A DNA stretch of 64,000 bases from Tersicoccus solisilvae (GCF_014643255.1 NZ_BMJI01000001.1:434001-498000), one strand, 5' to 3'; positions 9,071 to 23,111 are shown, counted from the first letter of the stretch. Translations and numbers: made by a program. The notes: generated from the sequence alone by a model not told the origin.

Positions 9071-9993
9071 GCACCGGTCTGGCGGAGGCGCCCGAGGTCC
9101 CGGGCTGGACCCGCGTCTACTCCGGCAAGGTGCGCGAGCTCTACGTGCCGACGGTGCCGGAGGACGGCGACGGTGACGGCGACCCCCAGCTGACCCCCGA
9201 GCGGCACGTCCTCGTCGTGGCCACCGACCGGATCAGCGCCTACGACCACGTGCTCGCCACCCCGATCCCGGACAAGGGCCGGGTGCTGACCCAGCTGTCG
9301 CTGTGGTGGTTCGAGCAGCTCGACGACGTCGAGAACCACGTCGTCTCCACCGAGGTGCCCGACGAGGTGGCCGGCCGGGCGATGATCTGCCGGAACCTGA
9401 CCATGTTCCCGATCGAGTGCATCGCCCGCGGCTACCTCACCGGCACGGGCCTGGCGGAGTACCGGCGGTCCGGCACGGTGTGCGGACTGCCCCTGCCGGC
9501 CGGTCTGACCGACGGCTCCCGCCTCGAGACGCCCCTGTACACGCCGTCCGCGAAGGCCGAGGTCGGCGAGCACGACGAGAACATCACGTTCGAGCAGACC
9601 GTGGACCTGGTCGGCCCCGACGTCGCGGACCGGCTGCGGGAGCTGACCCTGCGGGTGTACGGCCGGGCCGAGCGGATCGCCCGCGAGCGGGGCATCATCC
9701 TCGCGGACACCAAGGTGGAGTTCGGCCTCGACGTGCACGACGGCACCATCACCCTGGCCGACGAGGTGCTCACCCCGGATTCGTCCCGGTTCTGGGACGC
9801 CTCGGGCTGGGAGCCGGGCCTCGCGCAGCCGAGCTTCGACAAGCAGTTCGTCCGCGACTGGCTGACGTCGCCGGCCTCGGGCTGGGATCGCGCGTCCGAC
9901 GCCCCACCGCCGCCCCTGCCGGACGACGTCGTCGCCGCCACCCGCGACCGCTACGTCGAGGCCTACGAACGGCTCACCGGCCGCTCCTTCTAG
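9067..9993 (+). CDS. purC: SAICAR synthase
   Basis: 308 residues, the long actinobacterial/yeast-type form. It condenses CAIR with aspartate to give SAICAR. Motifs: YSGKVRELY near residue 18, ATDRISAYDHV, IPDKGRVLTQLS, PIECIARGYLTGTGLAEY, TPSAKAEVGEHDENI, ILADTKVEFG and DEVLTPDSSRFW. A short acidic insert (DGDGDGDPQ) follows the first strand. It ends 3 bases from the convergent permease gene and I see no terminator between them. Confidence 0.97.
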   Translation: MSTGLAEAPEVPGWTRVYSGKVRELYVPTVPEDGDGDGDPQLTPERHVLVVATDRISAYDHVLATPIPDKGRVLTQLSLWWFEQLDDVENHVVSTEVPDEVAGRAMICRNLTMFPIECIARGYLTGTGLAEYRRSGTVCGLPLPAGLTDGSRLETPLYTPSAKAEVGEHDENITFEQTVDLVGPDVADRLRELTLRVYGRAERIARERGIILADTKVEFGLDVHDGTITLADEVLTPDSSRFWDASGWEPGLAQPSFDKQFVRDWLTSPASGWDRASDAPPPPLPDDVVAATRDRYVEAYERLTGRSF

Positions 9994-9996
9994 CCC

Positions 9997-11406
9997 TCAG
10001 TCGTCCTCCAGGTGGGCGGGGTCCAGGTGGCCCGCCTCGACGCCGTGCCGCCGGTTCCACCACCAGGTGATCGCCCACAGCACCACCCCGATGCCGATCA
10101 TGGTGCCCGCGATCTGGTACTCGACGGCGTCCTGCGCCCACGGTCCGACCAGGAACGCGCAGGTCACGGCGCCGATCCAGGGGAGGACGCGAGGGGCGTG
10201 GAAGTGCTCGTGCTCGACGGGGGAGCGACGCAGCACGATGGTGGCGATGTTGACCACGGTGAACACGCCCAGCAGCAGGAGCGCCGTCGTCCCCCCGAGC
10301 GCGGCGACCGTGTCCGAGCCCAGCAGGTTGGTGACGACGATGATCAGGGCCGCGGCCAGGAGGGTGGTGAAGACGATGGCCGCCCACGGGGAGTGCCGGC
10401 CGGGGATCACCCGGCCGAGCTGCGCGGGCAGGACGTGCTGCCGGGCCATCCCGTAGATCAGCCGGCTCGCCATCAGCAGGTTGATCAGGGCGGTGTTGGC
10501 GACCGCGAAGATCGACAGGAACGGGTAGATCGCGTCGATCGGCACGTCGGGGGCGCCGATCCGCACCACGTCCAGCAGCGGCGTCGTGCTCTCCTTCAAC
10601 TGGCCGATCGGCACGATGGCGACGGCCGTGATCGAGACCAGCACGTACACCGCGGCGGTGAGGGTCAGCCCGGTCAGCATCACCTTCGGGAAGGTGCGGA
10701 CCGGGTCGTGGGTCTCCTCGGCCATGTTCACCGAGTCCTCGAAGCCGACCATGGAGAAGAACGCCAGGGCGGTGGCCCCCGTCAGGGCGAGGAAGACGCT
10801 CTTGTCCCCCTCGGTCTCGAACACGGTGACGCGGCTGATGTCGGCGTTGCCCTGGCTCATCGCCCAGAAGCCGATCAGGATGACGATGAGCAGGCCGGTC
10901 AGCTCGATCACGGTGAGGACGACGTTGAGTTTGACGCTCTCGCCGACGCCGCGCAGGTTGACCACCCCGAGCAGGAGGACGAAGCCGACCGCGATCGCGG
11001 TGACGCCGGCCTGCCCCCAGCCCAGGTGGAAGCCCTTGAGCACGTTCTCGGCCAGGAACTTCGACGCCGTCGAGGCGCTCGTGATGCCGGACGAGAGCAC
11101 GGCGAAGGTGACGAGGAAGGTGAGGAAGTGGATGCCGAACGCCTTGTGCGTGTACAGCGCCGCCCCCGCCGCCTGCGGATACTTCGTCACCAGCTCCAGG
11201 TAGGAGAACGCGGTGACGGTGGCGACCGCGAATGCCAGCAGCACCGGGGCCCACGCGGCGCCGCCCACCTCGCCGGCGATCTGCCCGGTGAGGGCGTAGA
11301 CGCCCGTACCGAGGATGTCGCCGACGATGAACAGGAGCAGCAGCTTGCGGCCCATCACCCGCGTCAGTCCGGGATGGTGATCGGCCGACGTGCCGGTCTG
11401 GCTCAT
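9997..11406 (-). CDS. APC-family amino acid permease
   Basis: 469 residues with about 12 hydrophobic segments. The N-terminal transport motif MGRKLLLLFIVGDILGTGVYALTG fits the unwound TM1 GxG motif of APC transporters, and FFSMVGFEDSVNMAEETHDP is the conserved TM6 to loop region. The tail EHEHFHAPRVLPW between TM10 and TM11 is typical of actinobacterial APC permeases. Substrate not determinable; probably a cationic or neutral amino acid or polyamine symporter. Confidence 0.9.
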   Translation of the reverse strand: MSQTGTSADHHPGLTRVMGRKLLLLFIVGDILGTGVYALTGQIAGEVGGAAWAPVLLAFAVATVTAFSYLELVTKYPQAAGAALYTHKAFGIHFLTFLVTFAVLSSGITSASTASKFLAENVLKGFHLGWGQAGVTAIAVGFVLLLGVVNLRGVGESVKLNVVLTVIELTGLLIVILIGFWAMSQGNADISRVTVFETEGDKSVFLALTGATALAFFSMVGFEDSVNMAEETHDPVRTFPKVMLTGLTLTAAVYVLVSITAVAIVPIGQLKESTTPLLDVVRIGAPDVPIDAIYPFLSIFAVANTALINLLMASRLIYGMARQHVLPAQLGRVIPGRHSPWAAIVFTTLLAAALIIVVTNLLGSDTVAALGGTTALLLLGVFTVVNIATIVLRRSPVEHEHFHAPRVLPWIGAVTCAFLVGPWAQDAVEYQIAGTMIGIGVVLWAITWWWNRRHGVEAGHLDPAHLEDD

Positions 11407-11504
11407 GGTCGCTCTCCTCGCGGTCGGGATCTGCTGGCCCCGACCCTACGGCGCGGGCGCCCCGGGCACCACTCGCCGGCACCGTCGGTGGCACGCCCCT
11501 GAAC

Positions 11505-11510
11505 TACCAT
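11505..11510 (+). promoter_or_regulatory. -10 box before TetR-like remnant
   Basis: TACCAT is 6 bases before ATG 11517, giving leaderless geometry. It may be a relic of the promoter of the lost gene. Confidence 0.35.
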
Positions 11511-11516
11511 GCGAGG

Positions 11517-11624
11517 ATGGCCGGCCTCCGACAAGCGCAGAAGGCGATGACCCGTCGCCTGCTGCTGGACCTCGGGTTCGCCTTCGGCCCGGTGCTCGAC
11601 CGGTCGGGCCAGCCCGCTCAGTAG
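11517..11624 (+). pseudogene. Truncated N-terminus of a TetR-family regulator (possible)
   Basis: A 35-codon frame starting MAGLRQAQKAMTRRLLLDLG. This resembles the first helix of TetR regulators (LR..KK..TRR.LLDAAL.LF), but the frame then turns to FAFGPVLDRSG and stops, with none of the helix-turn-helix or ligand domain left. The stop overlaps by 7 bases the 3' end of the convergent membrane gene. A -10 box sits 6 bases upstream. It could instead be a genuine small protein. The similarity is by eye only. Confidence 0.35.
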
Positions 11625-14278
11625 TCGTTCAGCTCGACCGTCACGGTATTGCCGTCCACGGTGGCCTTGCCGGAGAGATAGAAGGAGTCGGTGTCCGACT
11701 GCTTCTCCCACCGCGGCTTCTGGTCACCGTAGGACTGGTCCTCCTCGAAGGTCACCGTGGCCTCCCCGGAGTCCTCGGCATAGAAGCGCCACCCGCTGCC
11801 GCTGCCGGCGGAACTGATCCGCACGGAGGGGGAGTCCGTCACCGTCCACTTCACGTTCCGGGTGTCCCCGTAGGCGTAGGCGCGGAACGGACACCCGGCC
11901 GGCTCGACGTCCGTCGACTTCGCGCAGGCCTCCAGCTTTTGCTTGACCTGCCGCTCCACCTCGGTGGTGAACGCGGGCGTGGTGGTCATCTCCAGCCGGG
12001 CGGAGGCGAGTCCCTCGTGGTCGATCGTCGACTCGATGGTCGCGTCCTCCGCGGCCAGGTAGGTCGACCCGCCGGGCAGGGAGACCGTGTACCTGCCGGG
12101 GAGCACCCGCAGTTCCGCCCGGGCGGTGTCCCCGAAGGCCGATTCGGTGACCGCGACTTCGGCGCCGTTGACCTTCGGCTTCGGCTTCTGCACGCCCGAG
12201 ACGCTGATGAGGGCGCGTTCCGTGTCGTCGGCGGCGAGGGTCCAGTGGTCGTCGAGCAGATCGGCGCCCTGCTTGGTCAGCGTGTAGGACCTGGTGTCGG
12301 TGCGGCCGCCCTGCCTCAGCTCGGCCCGGACGGTCGCGGAGTCGCCGGCGACGTCGGTGCCGATGATCGTGTACCCGTCGATCCGGTCGGTCGCCGCCCG
12401 GTACACGTCGTTGGTGAGCAGCGCGCGCTGGTCCGAGGCGATGTCCGATCCGGCGAGGGTGAGCGCCTTCTCGGCGTCCCCGTCGACGAGGGCCTGCAGG
12501 TAGGCGCCGACTCGTTTGTCCGGGCCGTTGCCGCCCCGGATCACCCCCGCCGTGATGGCGCCCGCGATCACCACGAGGATCAGGGCGCCGGCGATCGAGC
12601 CGATCAGGATGGCCCGCCGCTTCGCGCGGGGGCTCAGCGGCGCGCGCGACGCCACCCCGGCCGGGACGGCGCCGCCGGTGGCCGGATCGTGGTCCGCGGC
12701 AGGGATCCCGCTCCCGGCGACGCCGCCGGCGGTGGCGGGCACGGGCGGCGGAGCGAGGCGGGCGCGCAGGCCCGCGGGCACCAAGGGCAGCAGCACCGGT
12801 GCGAGGACGCGGGCGACCACCTCCACGGCCAGCCCCCAGGCGGCGAAGATCGGCACGAACCACCAGGACGGTCCGAGGCCGGCGTCGGCCGTGAGCAGGC
12901 CCCGCACGTCGGCGCGGGCGGTCACGGCCAGCAGCACCGTCAGCGCGACCCCGGCGGCCGCGTACGCCAGCGGGGTCACGATCCAGCCCGCCGTGTCCCG
13001 CGCCGGGCGGCGGGCCGCCAGCACGAGCCCCGCCAGCACGACGGCGACGACGGCGAGCAGCAGGGCGCACCAGCCCACCCAGGCGGGGATGTCCAGGGCG
13101 TCGACGCCCGCGATGACCTGGATCAACTCGTCCGTGTTCGTCCCCGACCGGGACCGCGAGATGGTCTGCGAGGAGTGCGCCGTCTGGTGCAGCGGTCCCA
13201 GATGCCCGGCGACCAGCACGTACCCGGCGAGGTTCGCCAGGGTGAGGGGGAGGGTGAGGATGGCCAGCGGTTCACCGGCCACCACGTACAGCACGATCAA
13301 CGCCGGCAGGGTCACGGCCGCGATCACCCCGACGTGGGTGAGCAGCACCGCGGGCAGCGCCCGGGCCGACCGGGCGGCGTCCGCCACGGTGATGACCCCG
13401 CGGGCCCGGACCGGCGAGGTCCCGCCGTCGGCCGGCGCGGCGGCGTCCGGTACGGACGCCGGCGCTGGCGTCCGGGCGGCCCACGTCCGGCGCGCCCCCA
13501 GGCGGCGCCCGACCCAGGCGGCCGCGGTGCCGAGCAGCGCGGCGACGAGCACCGGCCACACGCCGGCCGCGTGCACGCCACCGATCCGGAACCCGCTGAC
13601 CGCCGGGAAACCGAGCGAGGCGACCAGGGCCACGACGTTGACCAGCAGCGTCAGGACGAGGCCCGTGACCGCCGCCTGGGCCGCGGCCTGCAGGCGCGTG
13701 CCGGAGGGCCGGCGTCGCTCGGCCAGGGCGCTGGCGGCGAGCACGAGCAGCGCGGTCACCAGCGTGATGCCCAGCGGCACCGCGAACAGGGACGCGGACC
13801 CGTCGATCGTGCCCAGGAAGGGGAACGCTCCCGCCACCGTGGCGGTCAACGAGCCCAGGTGCGCCATCGCGACCAGCTGGGCGCCCAGGGGCAGCAGCAG
13901 GGACCAGGGGTCCACCGCGGACACGGCGGACGACGCGGTGATGCTGGTGCGGGCGGCGCCCGCGGTGCTGACCAGGGCGAGGACGACCGCGATCAGCGTC
14001 AGCAGCAGGGTCAGGGCATAGGCGGCGACGGCCGCGACCGCGCCGGTCCAGAGCCGGACCAGATCGATGCCGGCGGCCGGACGCCCCGGCGGCGCCGGGA
14101 TCGGTGCCGGGGGAGCGGTCTCTCCGCCGGCGGATGCCCCGGTGCCGTCACCGGCAGCGGGGCGGGCCGGGCTCGCGCCGCCGGCGGATCCGGAGCGGCC
14201 GTCGATGGTCGGCGGCCGCTCCGGCAGGCTCGGGCGCAGGGGGCGCGGGGCGCCCGGAGGCAGGTCGGACTCGGTCAT
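11618..14278 (-). CDS. Large polytopic membrane protein with extracytoplasmic C-terminal domain
   Basis: 886 residues. Residues 1-75 are Pro/Ala/Gly-rich and probably disordered. About ten hydrophobic segments fall between residues 80 and 510, after which a linker leads to a single strong helix (about 575-600, ILIGSIAGALILVVIAGAI). The remaining 280 residues are soluble and probably outside the cell. They begin with a DUF4878/TcaA-like stretch (VGAYLQALVDGDAEKALTLAG) and contain one Cys pair (EACAKS...AGCPF). A GGGGGAAC ribosome site precedes ATG 14278. Similar chimeric architectures exist in actinobacteria without an assigned role; cell-envelope sensing or assembly is a guess. Confidence 0.7.
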   Translation of the reverse strand: MTESDLPPGAPRPLRPSLPERPPTIDGRSGSAGGASPARPAAGDGTGASAGGETAPPAPIPAPPGRPAAGIDLVRLWTGAVAAVAAYALTLLLTLIAVVLALVSTAGAARTSITASSAVSAVDPWSLLLPLGAQLVAMAHLGSLTATVAGAFPFLGTIDGSASLFAVPLGITLVTALLVLAASALAERRRPSGTRLQAAAQAAVTGLVLTLLVNVVALVASLGFPAVSGFRIGGVHAAGVWPVLVAALLGTAAAWVGRRLGARRTWAARTPAPASVPDAAAPADGGTSPVRARGVITVADAARSARALPAVLLTHVGVIAAVTLPALIVLYVVAGEPLAILTLPLTLANLAGYVLVAGHLGPLHQTAHSSQTISRSRSGTNTDELIQVIAGVDALDIPAWVGWCALLLAVVAVVLAGLVLAARRPARDTAGWIVTPLAYAAAGVALTVLLAVTARADVRGLLTADAGLGPSWWFVPIFAAWGLAVEVVARVLAPVLLPLVPAGLRARLAPPPVPATAGGVAGSGIPAADHDPATGGAVPAGVASRAPLSPRAKRRAILIGSIAGALILVVIAGAITAGVIRGGNGPDKRVGAYLQALVDGDAEKALTLAGSDIASDQRALLTNDVYRAATDRIDGYTIIGTDVAGDSATVRAELRQGGRTDTRSYTLTKQGADLLDDHWTLAADDTERALISVSGVQKPKPKVNGAEVAVTESAFGDTARAELRVLPGRYTVSLPGGSTYLAAEDATIESTIDHEGLASARLEMTTTPAFTTEVERQVKQKLEACAKSTDVEPAGCPFRAYAYGDTRNVKWTVTDSPSVRISSAGSGSGWRFYAEDSGEATVTFEEDQSYGDQKPRWEKQSDTDSFYLSGKATVDGNTVTVELNDY

Positions 14279-14366
14279 GGTGTTCCCCCGATGGTGCGAT
14301 GCGATGTGACAGCACCAACCTACGGGGCGCCCCCGCCATCGGCCACCGACCCGCCACGCCCGGCGA

Positions 14367-14969
14367 TCAGCGCGCCCAGGCCCCGTCCGGGCCGGTGAGC
14401 GCGTCCACGAGGGCCAGACCGCGGCGCGCCCACGCGACCTCGCCGCGGGCCCGCTCGACCAGGCCCTCGTAGGTGAAGCGTTTGAAGGCGATGGTCCGGT
14501 CGCGGTCCCCGCGTGCGGTGACCGCCAGCCGGCGGGCCAGCATCGGGTTCTCCACGGCGTCGATCCGGGTCAACTCGTCCTCCCAGCGGGCGATCTCGCT
14601 CTCCCACTGGGCGACGTGAGCGTGCAGGAAGTCCCGCGCGGCCGCGGGGGTGGTGGTCTCCAGGTAGGCCGCGCGCAGGTGCGCGGGGTCCCGGACCCGG
14701 GCGTAGGCGAGGGGCGTGCGCATCCAGGCGGTGAAGGCGTCGTCGCCGGCGTCGGTCACGTGGTAGACCCGCCGCGTCGCCCGCTCGCCCCGCGGCTGCT
14801 CCTCGGCGGCGATCAGCCCCTCGGCCTCCATCTTGCGCAGCTCCGGGTAGATCTGGGAGTCGGGCGCGTGCCACACGTGGCCCACCGACTCGGCGAACTG
14901 CTTCTGCAGGTCGTACCCCGAGAGGGGGCCGACGCGCAGCAGCGCGAGCAGCGCGAACCGCAGGCTCAT
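14367..14969 (-). CDS. PadR-family transcriptional regulator
   Basis: 200 residues from ATG 14969 (MSLRFALLALLRVGPLSGYDLQKQF), the canonical PadR N-terminal winged helix with the GYDL/GHVW/SQIYPEL pattern; the C-terminal half (about 90-180) is the Vir/PadR-C helical domain, with W-rich dimer helices (VAQWESEIARWEDEL). PadR proteins are repressors that often respond to phenolic acids, and VanR of Corynebacterium glutamicum, the vanillate repressor, belongs here. It sits directly downstream of a ligM-type gene on the same strand, behind a hairpin, so it is the prime candidate regulator of the demethylation cluster. The upstream in-frame codons to 15023 fall in the hairpin and are not family-like. 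Confidence 0.9.
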   Translation of the reverse strand: MSLRFALLALLRVGPLSGYDLQKQFAESVGHVWHAPDSQIYPELRKMEAEGLIAAEEQPRGERATRRVYHVTDAGDDAFTAWMRTPLAYARVRDPAHLRAAYLETTTPAAARDFLHAHVAQWESEIARWEDELTRIDAVENPMLARRLAVTARGDRDRTIAFKRFTYEGLVERARGEVAWARRGLALVDALTGPDGAWAR

Positions 14970-14997
14970 CGGGCCGGGCCCCCGCGGCGGCACCGGC

Positions 14998-15023
14998 GTG
15001 CGGGGGCCGGACGGCCCCCGCAC
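14998..15023 (-). terminator. Hairpin ending the metF-purU-ligM operon
   Basis: Eleven-bp perfect arms (14998-15008 and 15013-15023) with a 4-base loop, between the ligM stop and the padR start. It may attenuate read-through into padR. Confidence 0.6.
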
Positions 15024-15036
15024 ACGGTGATCGCCA

Positions 15037-17348
<2,312 letters not shown>

Positions 17349-17353
17349 GCCGG

Positions 17354-18289
17354 TCAGCCCTGCCCGGCGGTGCCGGCCGCGTCCGTCGTCGACCGCTCGG
17401 CCCTGAACCGGTGGACCCAGTCCGCCGTCGCGCCGAGTCCGCCGAAGGTGTAGAAGTGCAGGCCGACCCCGCCCGGCTTGTCCGGATGATCCAGCCCGGT
17501 GCCGGGCGTGCGCTCCGCGAGGGTGGCGGCGAGGTCGTCGACGAAGCGGTCCGGTCCGGCCTCGCCCATCAGATTGGTCAGCGAGAAGCCGTACTTCTTG
17601 ACGATCATCGCGTTGGCACCCACCCCGAAGCGGCGGGCGAAGCCGAGCAGGCGCTTGATGCCGGCCGGTCCCGGGGTACCCACCCGGACCGGGGCGTCGA
17701 TGCCGGCACTGCGCAGTGCGTCGATCCAGGCGAGGACCGGGTCGATGTCGAACGCGAACTGGGTGATGACGAGGGCGTCGAGCCCCGCCTCCCGCAGTGC
17801 CGCGGCCTTGTCCCGCACGGCGCCGGTCAGGGTGTCGGTGGAGATGTCGGGGTGGCCCTCCGGGTAGCCGCCGATGCCGACCTCGCGGACGCCGTACCGC
17901 TGCAGGACGCCGCTGGTGATCAGCGCGAGCGAGTCCTCGTAGGGACCCTCCGGCGTCGCGGGGTCGCCGCCGATGGTGAACACCTGCTCGGAGGCGCCGA
18001 CCTCCTGCAGCCGGCCGAGGAACTCCTCGAGTTCGGCCTGGGACTTCAGGCGCCGGGCGGACAGGTGCGGCACGGGCACGAAGCCGTGCTCGCGTACCGC
18101 CTTCGCCGCGGCGACGCGCATGTCCAGATCCTCGTTGCCGAGGAAGGTGACGTTGATCCGGGTGCCGGCCGGGATGCGGTCCTTCGCCTCGATCAGGCTC
18201 GGGACGTCCTTGCCGGTCATCTCGAGGGAGTATCCCTCGATCAGGTCGAGCGACGCCTGTCGGTTCGGTGCGGGGGCAGATCGTGCCAC
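17354..18289 (-). CDS. metF: Methylenetetrahydrofolate reductase, divergent type
   Basis: 311 residues, TIM-barrel MetF fold by motifs NVTFLGNEDLDMRVAAAKAV, TIGGDPATPEG, GIGGYPEGHPD and ITQFAFDIDPVLAWID (flavin/folate site). The usual start motif FEFFPPK is missing; the aligned region reads YSLEMTGKD, so Glu24 may supply the catalytic glutamate. In Sphingobium SYK-6 a MetF acts in the oxidative direction, turning 5-methyl-THF made by LigM into methylene-THF; the operon with purU and ligM here supports the same role. GTG start with AGGAGT ribosome site. First gene of the operon, behind a VanR-like dyad. Confidence 0.88.
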   Translation of the reverse strand: MARSAPAPNRQASLDLIEGYSLEMTGKDVPSLIEAKDRIPAGTRINVTFLGNEDLDMRVAAAKAVREHGFVPVPHLSARRLKSQAELEEFLGRLQEVGASEQVFTIGGDPATPEGPYEDSLALITSGVLQRYGVREVGIGGYPEGHPDISTDTLTGAVRDKAAALREAGLDALVITQFAFDIDPVLAWIDALRSAGIDAPVRVGTPGPAGIKRLLGFARRFGVGANAMIVKKYGFSLTNLMGEAGPDRFVDDLAATLAERTPGTGLDHPDKPGGVGLHFYTFGGLGATADWVHRFRAERSTTDAAGTAGQG

Positions 18290-18338
18290 GGGCCGGACTC
18301 CTTTCCGCCGGGCGCTGCGGTGCGCCGGTGTGATGAGA

Positions 18339-18360
18339 ATAACTATGGCGATAGGTAAAT
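18339..18360. promoter_or_regulatory. VanR/PadR-type operator candidate before metF operon
   Basis: ATAACTAT, four bases, then ATAGGTAAAT, in a strikingly AT-rich island. The core TAACTA-N6-TAGGTA (18340-18357) is identical to the core of the C. glutamicum VanR site as I recall it (AACTAACTAA-N4-TTAGGTATTT). It lies 50 bases upstream of the metF start. Confidence 0.55.
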
Positions 18361-18390
18361 GTCCAGGGGTGGCCGCGGGCCGACCACCGC

Positions 18391-19899
18391 TCAGTGCTCG
18401 GCGAGCGCCTCGGGATCGAGGTCCGCGACGGCCCGGGTGTCCTGGAAGGCCCGGATGCCGTCGATGCCCTGTTCCCGGCCGAAACCGGACTGCTTCATGC
18501 CGCCGAACGGCGCGCGCAGATCCAGCCGGGTGGCACCGTGATCGTTGATCCAGACGTAACCGCAGGCCAGCTGGCCCGCGATCCGGCGAGCGTGCTCGGG
18601 ATCCGCGGACCAGACCGAGCCGCCCAGGCCCGCCCAGGTGTCGTTGGCGGCGGCGACCGCCTCGTCGTCGGAGTCGAAGGGCAGCAGCGGGATGACGGGC
18701 CCGAACTGCTCCTGCGTCACCACGCGCAGGGACGGATCCGGGTCGACGACGATCGCCGGTCGCAGGAAGTTGCCGTCGGCCAGGGCGGGGTCGGTGGGCA
18801 GCGTGCCGAACTCGCGGACGTCGGCGCCCGCGGTCCGGGCCTCGTCGATCAGCTCGGTGACGAACGCCTTCTGCGCCGGGGAGTGCAGCGGTCCCATCGT
18901 CGTGCCCTCGTCGAGGCCGTAGCCGATCACCGTCTTCTCCAGGCGCGCCGCGAGTCCGGCGGCCACCTCGTCGAGGCGGGAGCGGTGCACGTGGACGCGC
19001 TTGGCGTTCATGCAGATCTGCCCGGTCGTGTCGAAGATCGCCGCGTGCAGCCGGTCGAGATGCGTGTCGTCGAGCACCGCGTCCGCGAGGATCACCGCGG
19101 CGTCGTTGCCGCCCAGTTCGAGCGTGACGCGGGTCAGCGACGTCGACGCCAGCTCCATGATCTTCTTCCCGCCGCCGACGCTGCCGGTGAAGCAGACCTT
19201 GGCGACGTCCGGGCTCGTGATCAGGGCGGACATGTCCGCGTCCCGGCCGGTGACGACGTTCAGGACGCCCGGCGGCAGCTGTTCCGCGACCCGCTGGACC
19301 ACCCGGGTGGTGGCGAGCGGCGCCGAGGGCGGCGGCTTGACGATGGCGGTGTTGCCGGCGAGCAGTGCGTGGGGGAGGGAGGCGCCGAGGATCGCGATGG
19401 GCCAGTTGAACGGCACGATGACGGTCACGACGCCGAGGCTCTGGTGGGCCACCGTGGTGGTGACGGGGATGCCGGGGGCCGGGTCGAGCGTGCGGGTGGC
19501 GTCCACCTCGTCCGCCAGGTCCAGGGCGAGGTTCCAGCGCAGCTCGAAGACGAGGGAGTCGACCCAGGACTCCATCCGGATCTTGCCGTTCTCCCGGGAC
19601 AGGATCGCGGCGTCCTCGTCCCGGGCCTCCGCGGTGCCGGCGAGGGCGGCGCGCATCCGCTCGGCACGCTCCGCCGCGGTCAGGGCGGCCCAGGCGGGGT
19701 GGGCGCGGCGTGCCGCCGCGATGGCGTCGTCGACGTCGCGGGGACTCGCGGCGGCGGCGTGCCCGACGATCTCCCCGGGCCGGCCGGGGTCCGGCACCGT
19801 CAGGGTGTCGTCGGTGGGCCGGGCGGCGCCACCGATGTAGAGCCCCGTGGTCACGGGCGCGAAGGTGTCGGTCTGGTCCGGCGTGCTGGTGTCGGTCAT
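18391..19899 (-). CDS. NAD(P)-dependent aldehyde dehydrogenase
   Basis: 502 residues of the ALDH superfamily. Catalytic Cys296 (DTTGQICMNAKR), general base Glu261 (LELGGNDA), the Rossmann segment VIVPFNWPIAILGASL, the FTGSVGGGKKI cofactor loop and the C-terminal GGMKQSGFGREQG are all present. The substrate is not fixed by motif. Its place between two ligM-type operons makes a vanillin or syringaldehyde dehydrogenase role (like LigV/DesV) plausible: it would feed the aromatic acid to the demethylases. A succinate-semialdehyde or betaine-aldehyde role cannot be excluded. It follows ligM paralogue 2 after 43 bases, so the two are probably co-transcribed. Confidence 0.85.
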   Translation of the reverse strand: MTDTSTPDQTDTFAPVTTGLYIGGAARPTDDTLTVPDPGRPGEIVGHAAAASPRDVDDAIAAARRAHPAWAALTAAERAERMRAALAGTAEARDEDAAILSRENGKIRMESWVDSLVFELRWNLALDLADEVDATRTLDPAPGIPVTTTVAHQSLGVVTVIVPFNWPIAILGASLPHALLAGNTAIVKPPPSAPLATTRVVQRVAEQLPPGVLNVVTGRDADMSALITSPDVAKVCFTGSVGGGKKIMELASTSLTRVTLELGGNDAAVILADAVLDDTHLDRLHAAIFDTTGQICMNAKRVHVHRSRLDEVAAGLAARLEKTVIGYGLDEGTTMGPLHSPAQKAFVTELIDEARTAGADVREFGTLPTDPALADGNFLRPAIVVDPDPSLRVVTQEQFGPVIPLLPFDSDDEAVAAANDTWAGLGGSVWSADPEHARRIAGQLACGYVWINDHGATRLDLRAPFGGMKQSGFGREQGIDGIRAFQDTRAVADLDPEALAEH

Positions 19900-19942
19900 C
19901 GGTGACTCACTCCTGGGGGTGGGTGGTGGCGGCAGCGTGCGA

Positions 19943-22963
<3,021 letters not shown>

Positions 22964-23004
22964 CCCGCCCCCGCCACGCCGGCGATGAGCTTCATGCAAA
23001 ATCG

Positions 23005-23034
23005 TTGACAATCTCGTTGCCTTCTCCGTACGGT
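23005..23034 (+). promoter_or_regulatory. Promoter for the ABC importer
   Basis: A perfect -35 TTGACA (23005-23010), an 18-base spacer and TACGGT (23029-23034), followed by a 70-base leader to the first ATP-binding gene. Confidence 0.6.
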
Positions 23035-23111
23035 CATGGCACCGGGGTCGCGTGTCACCACGTCGATCCCGTCGCATCAGTCCGTGCAACGGCGCCACAG
23101 GGAGGTGCAGG

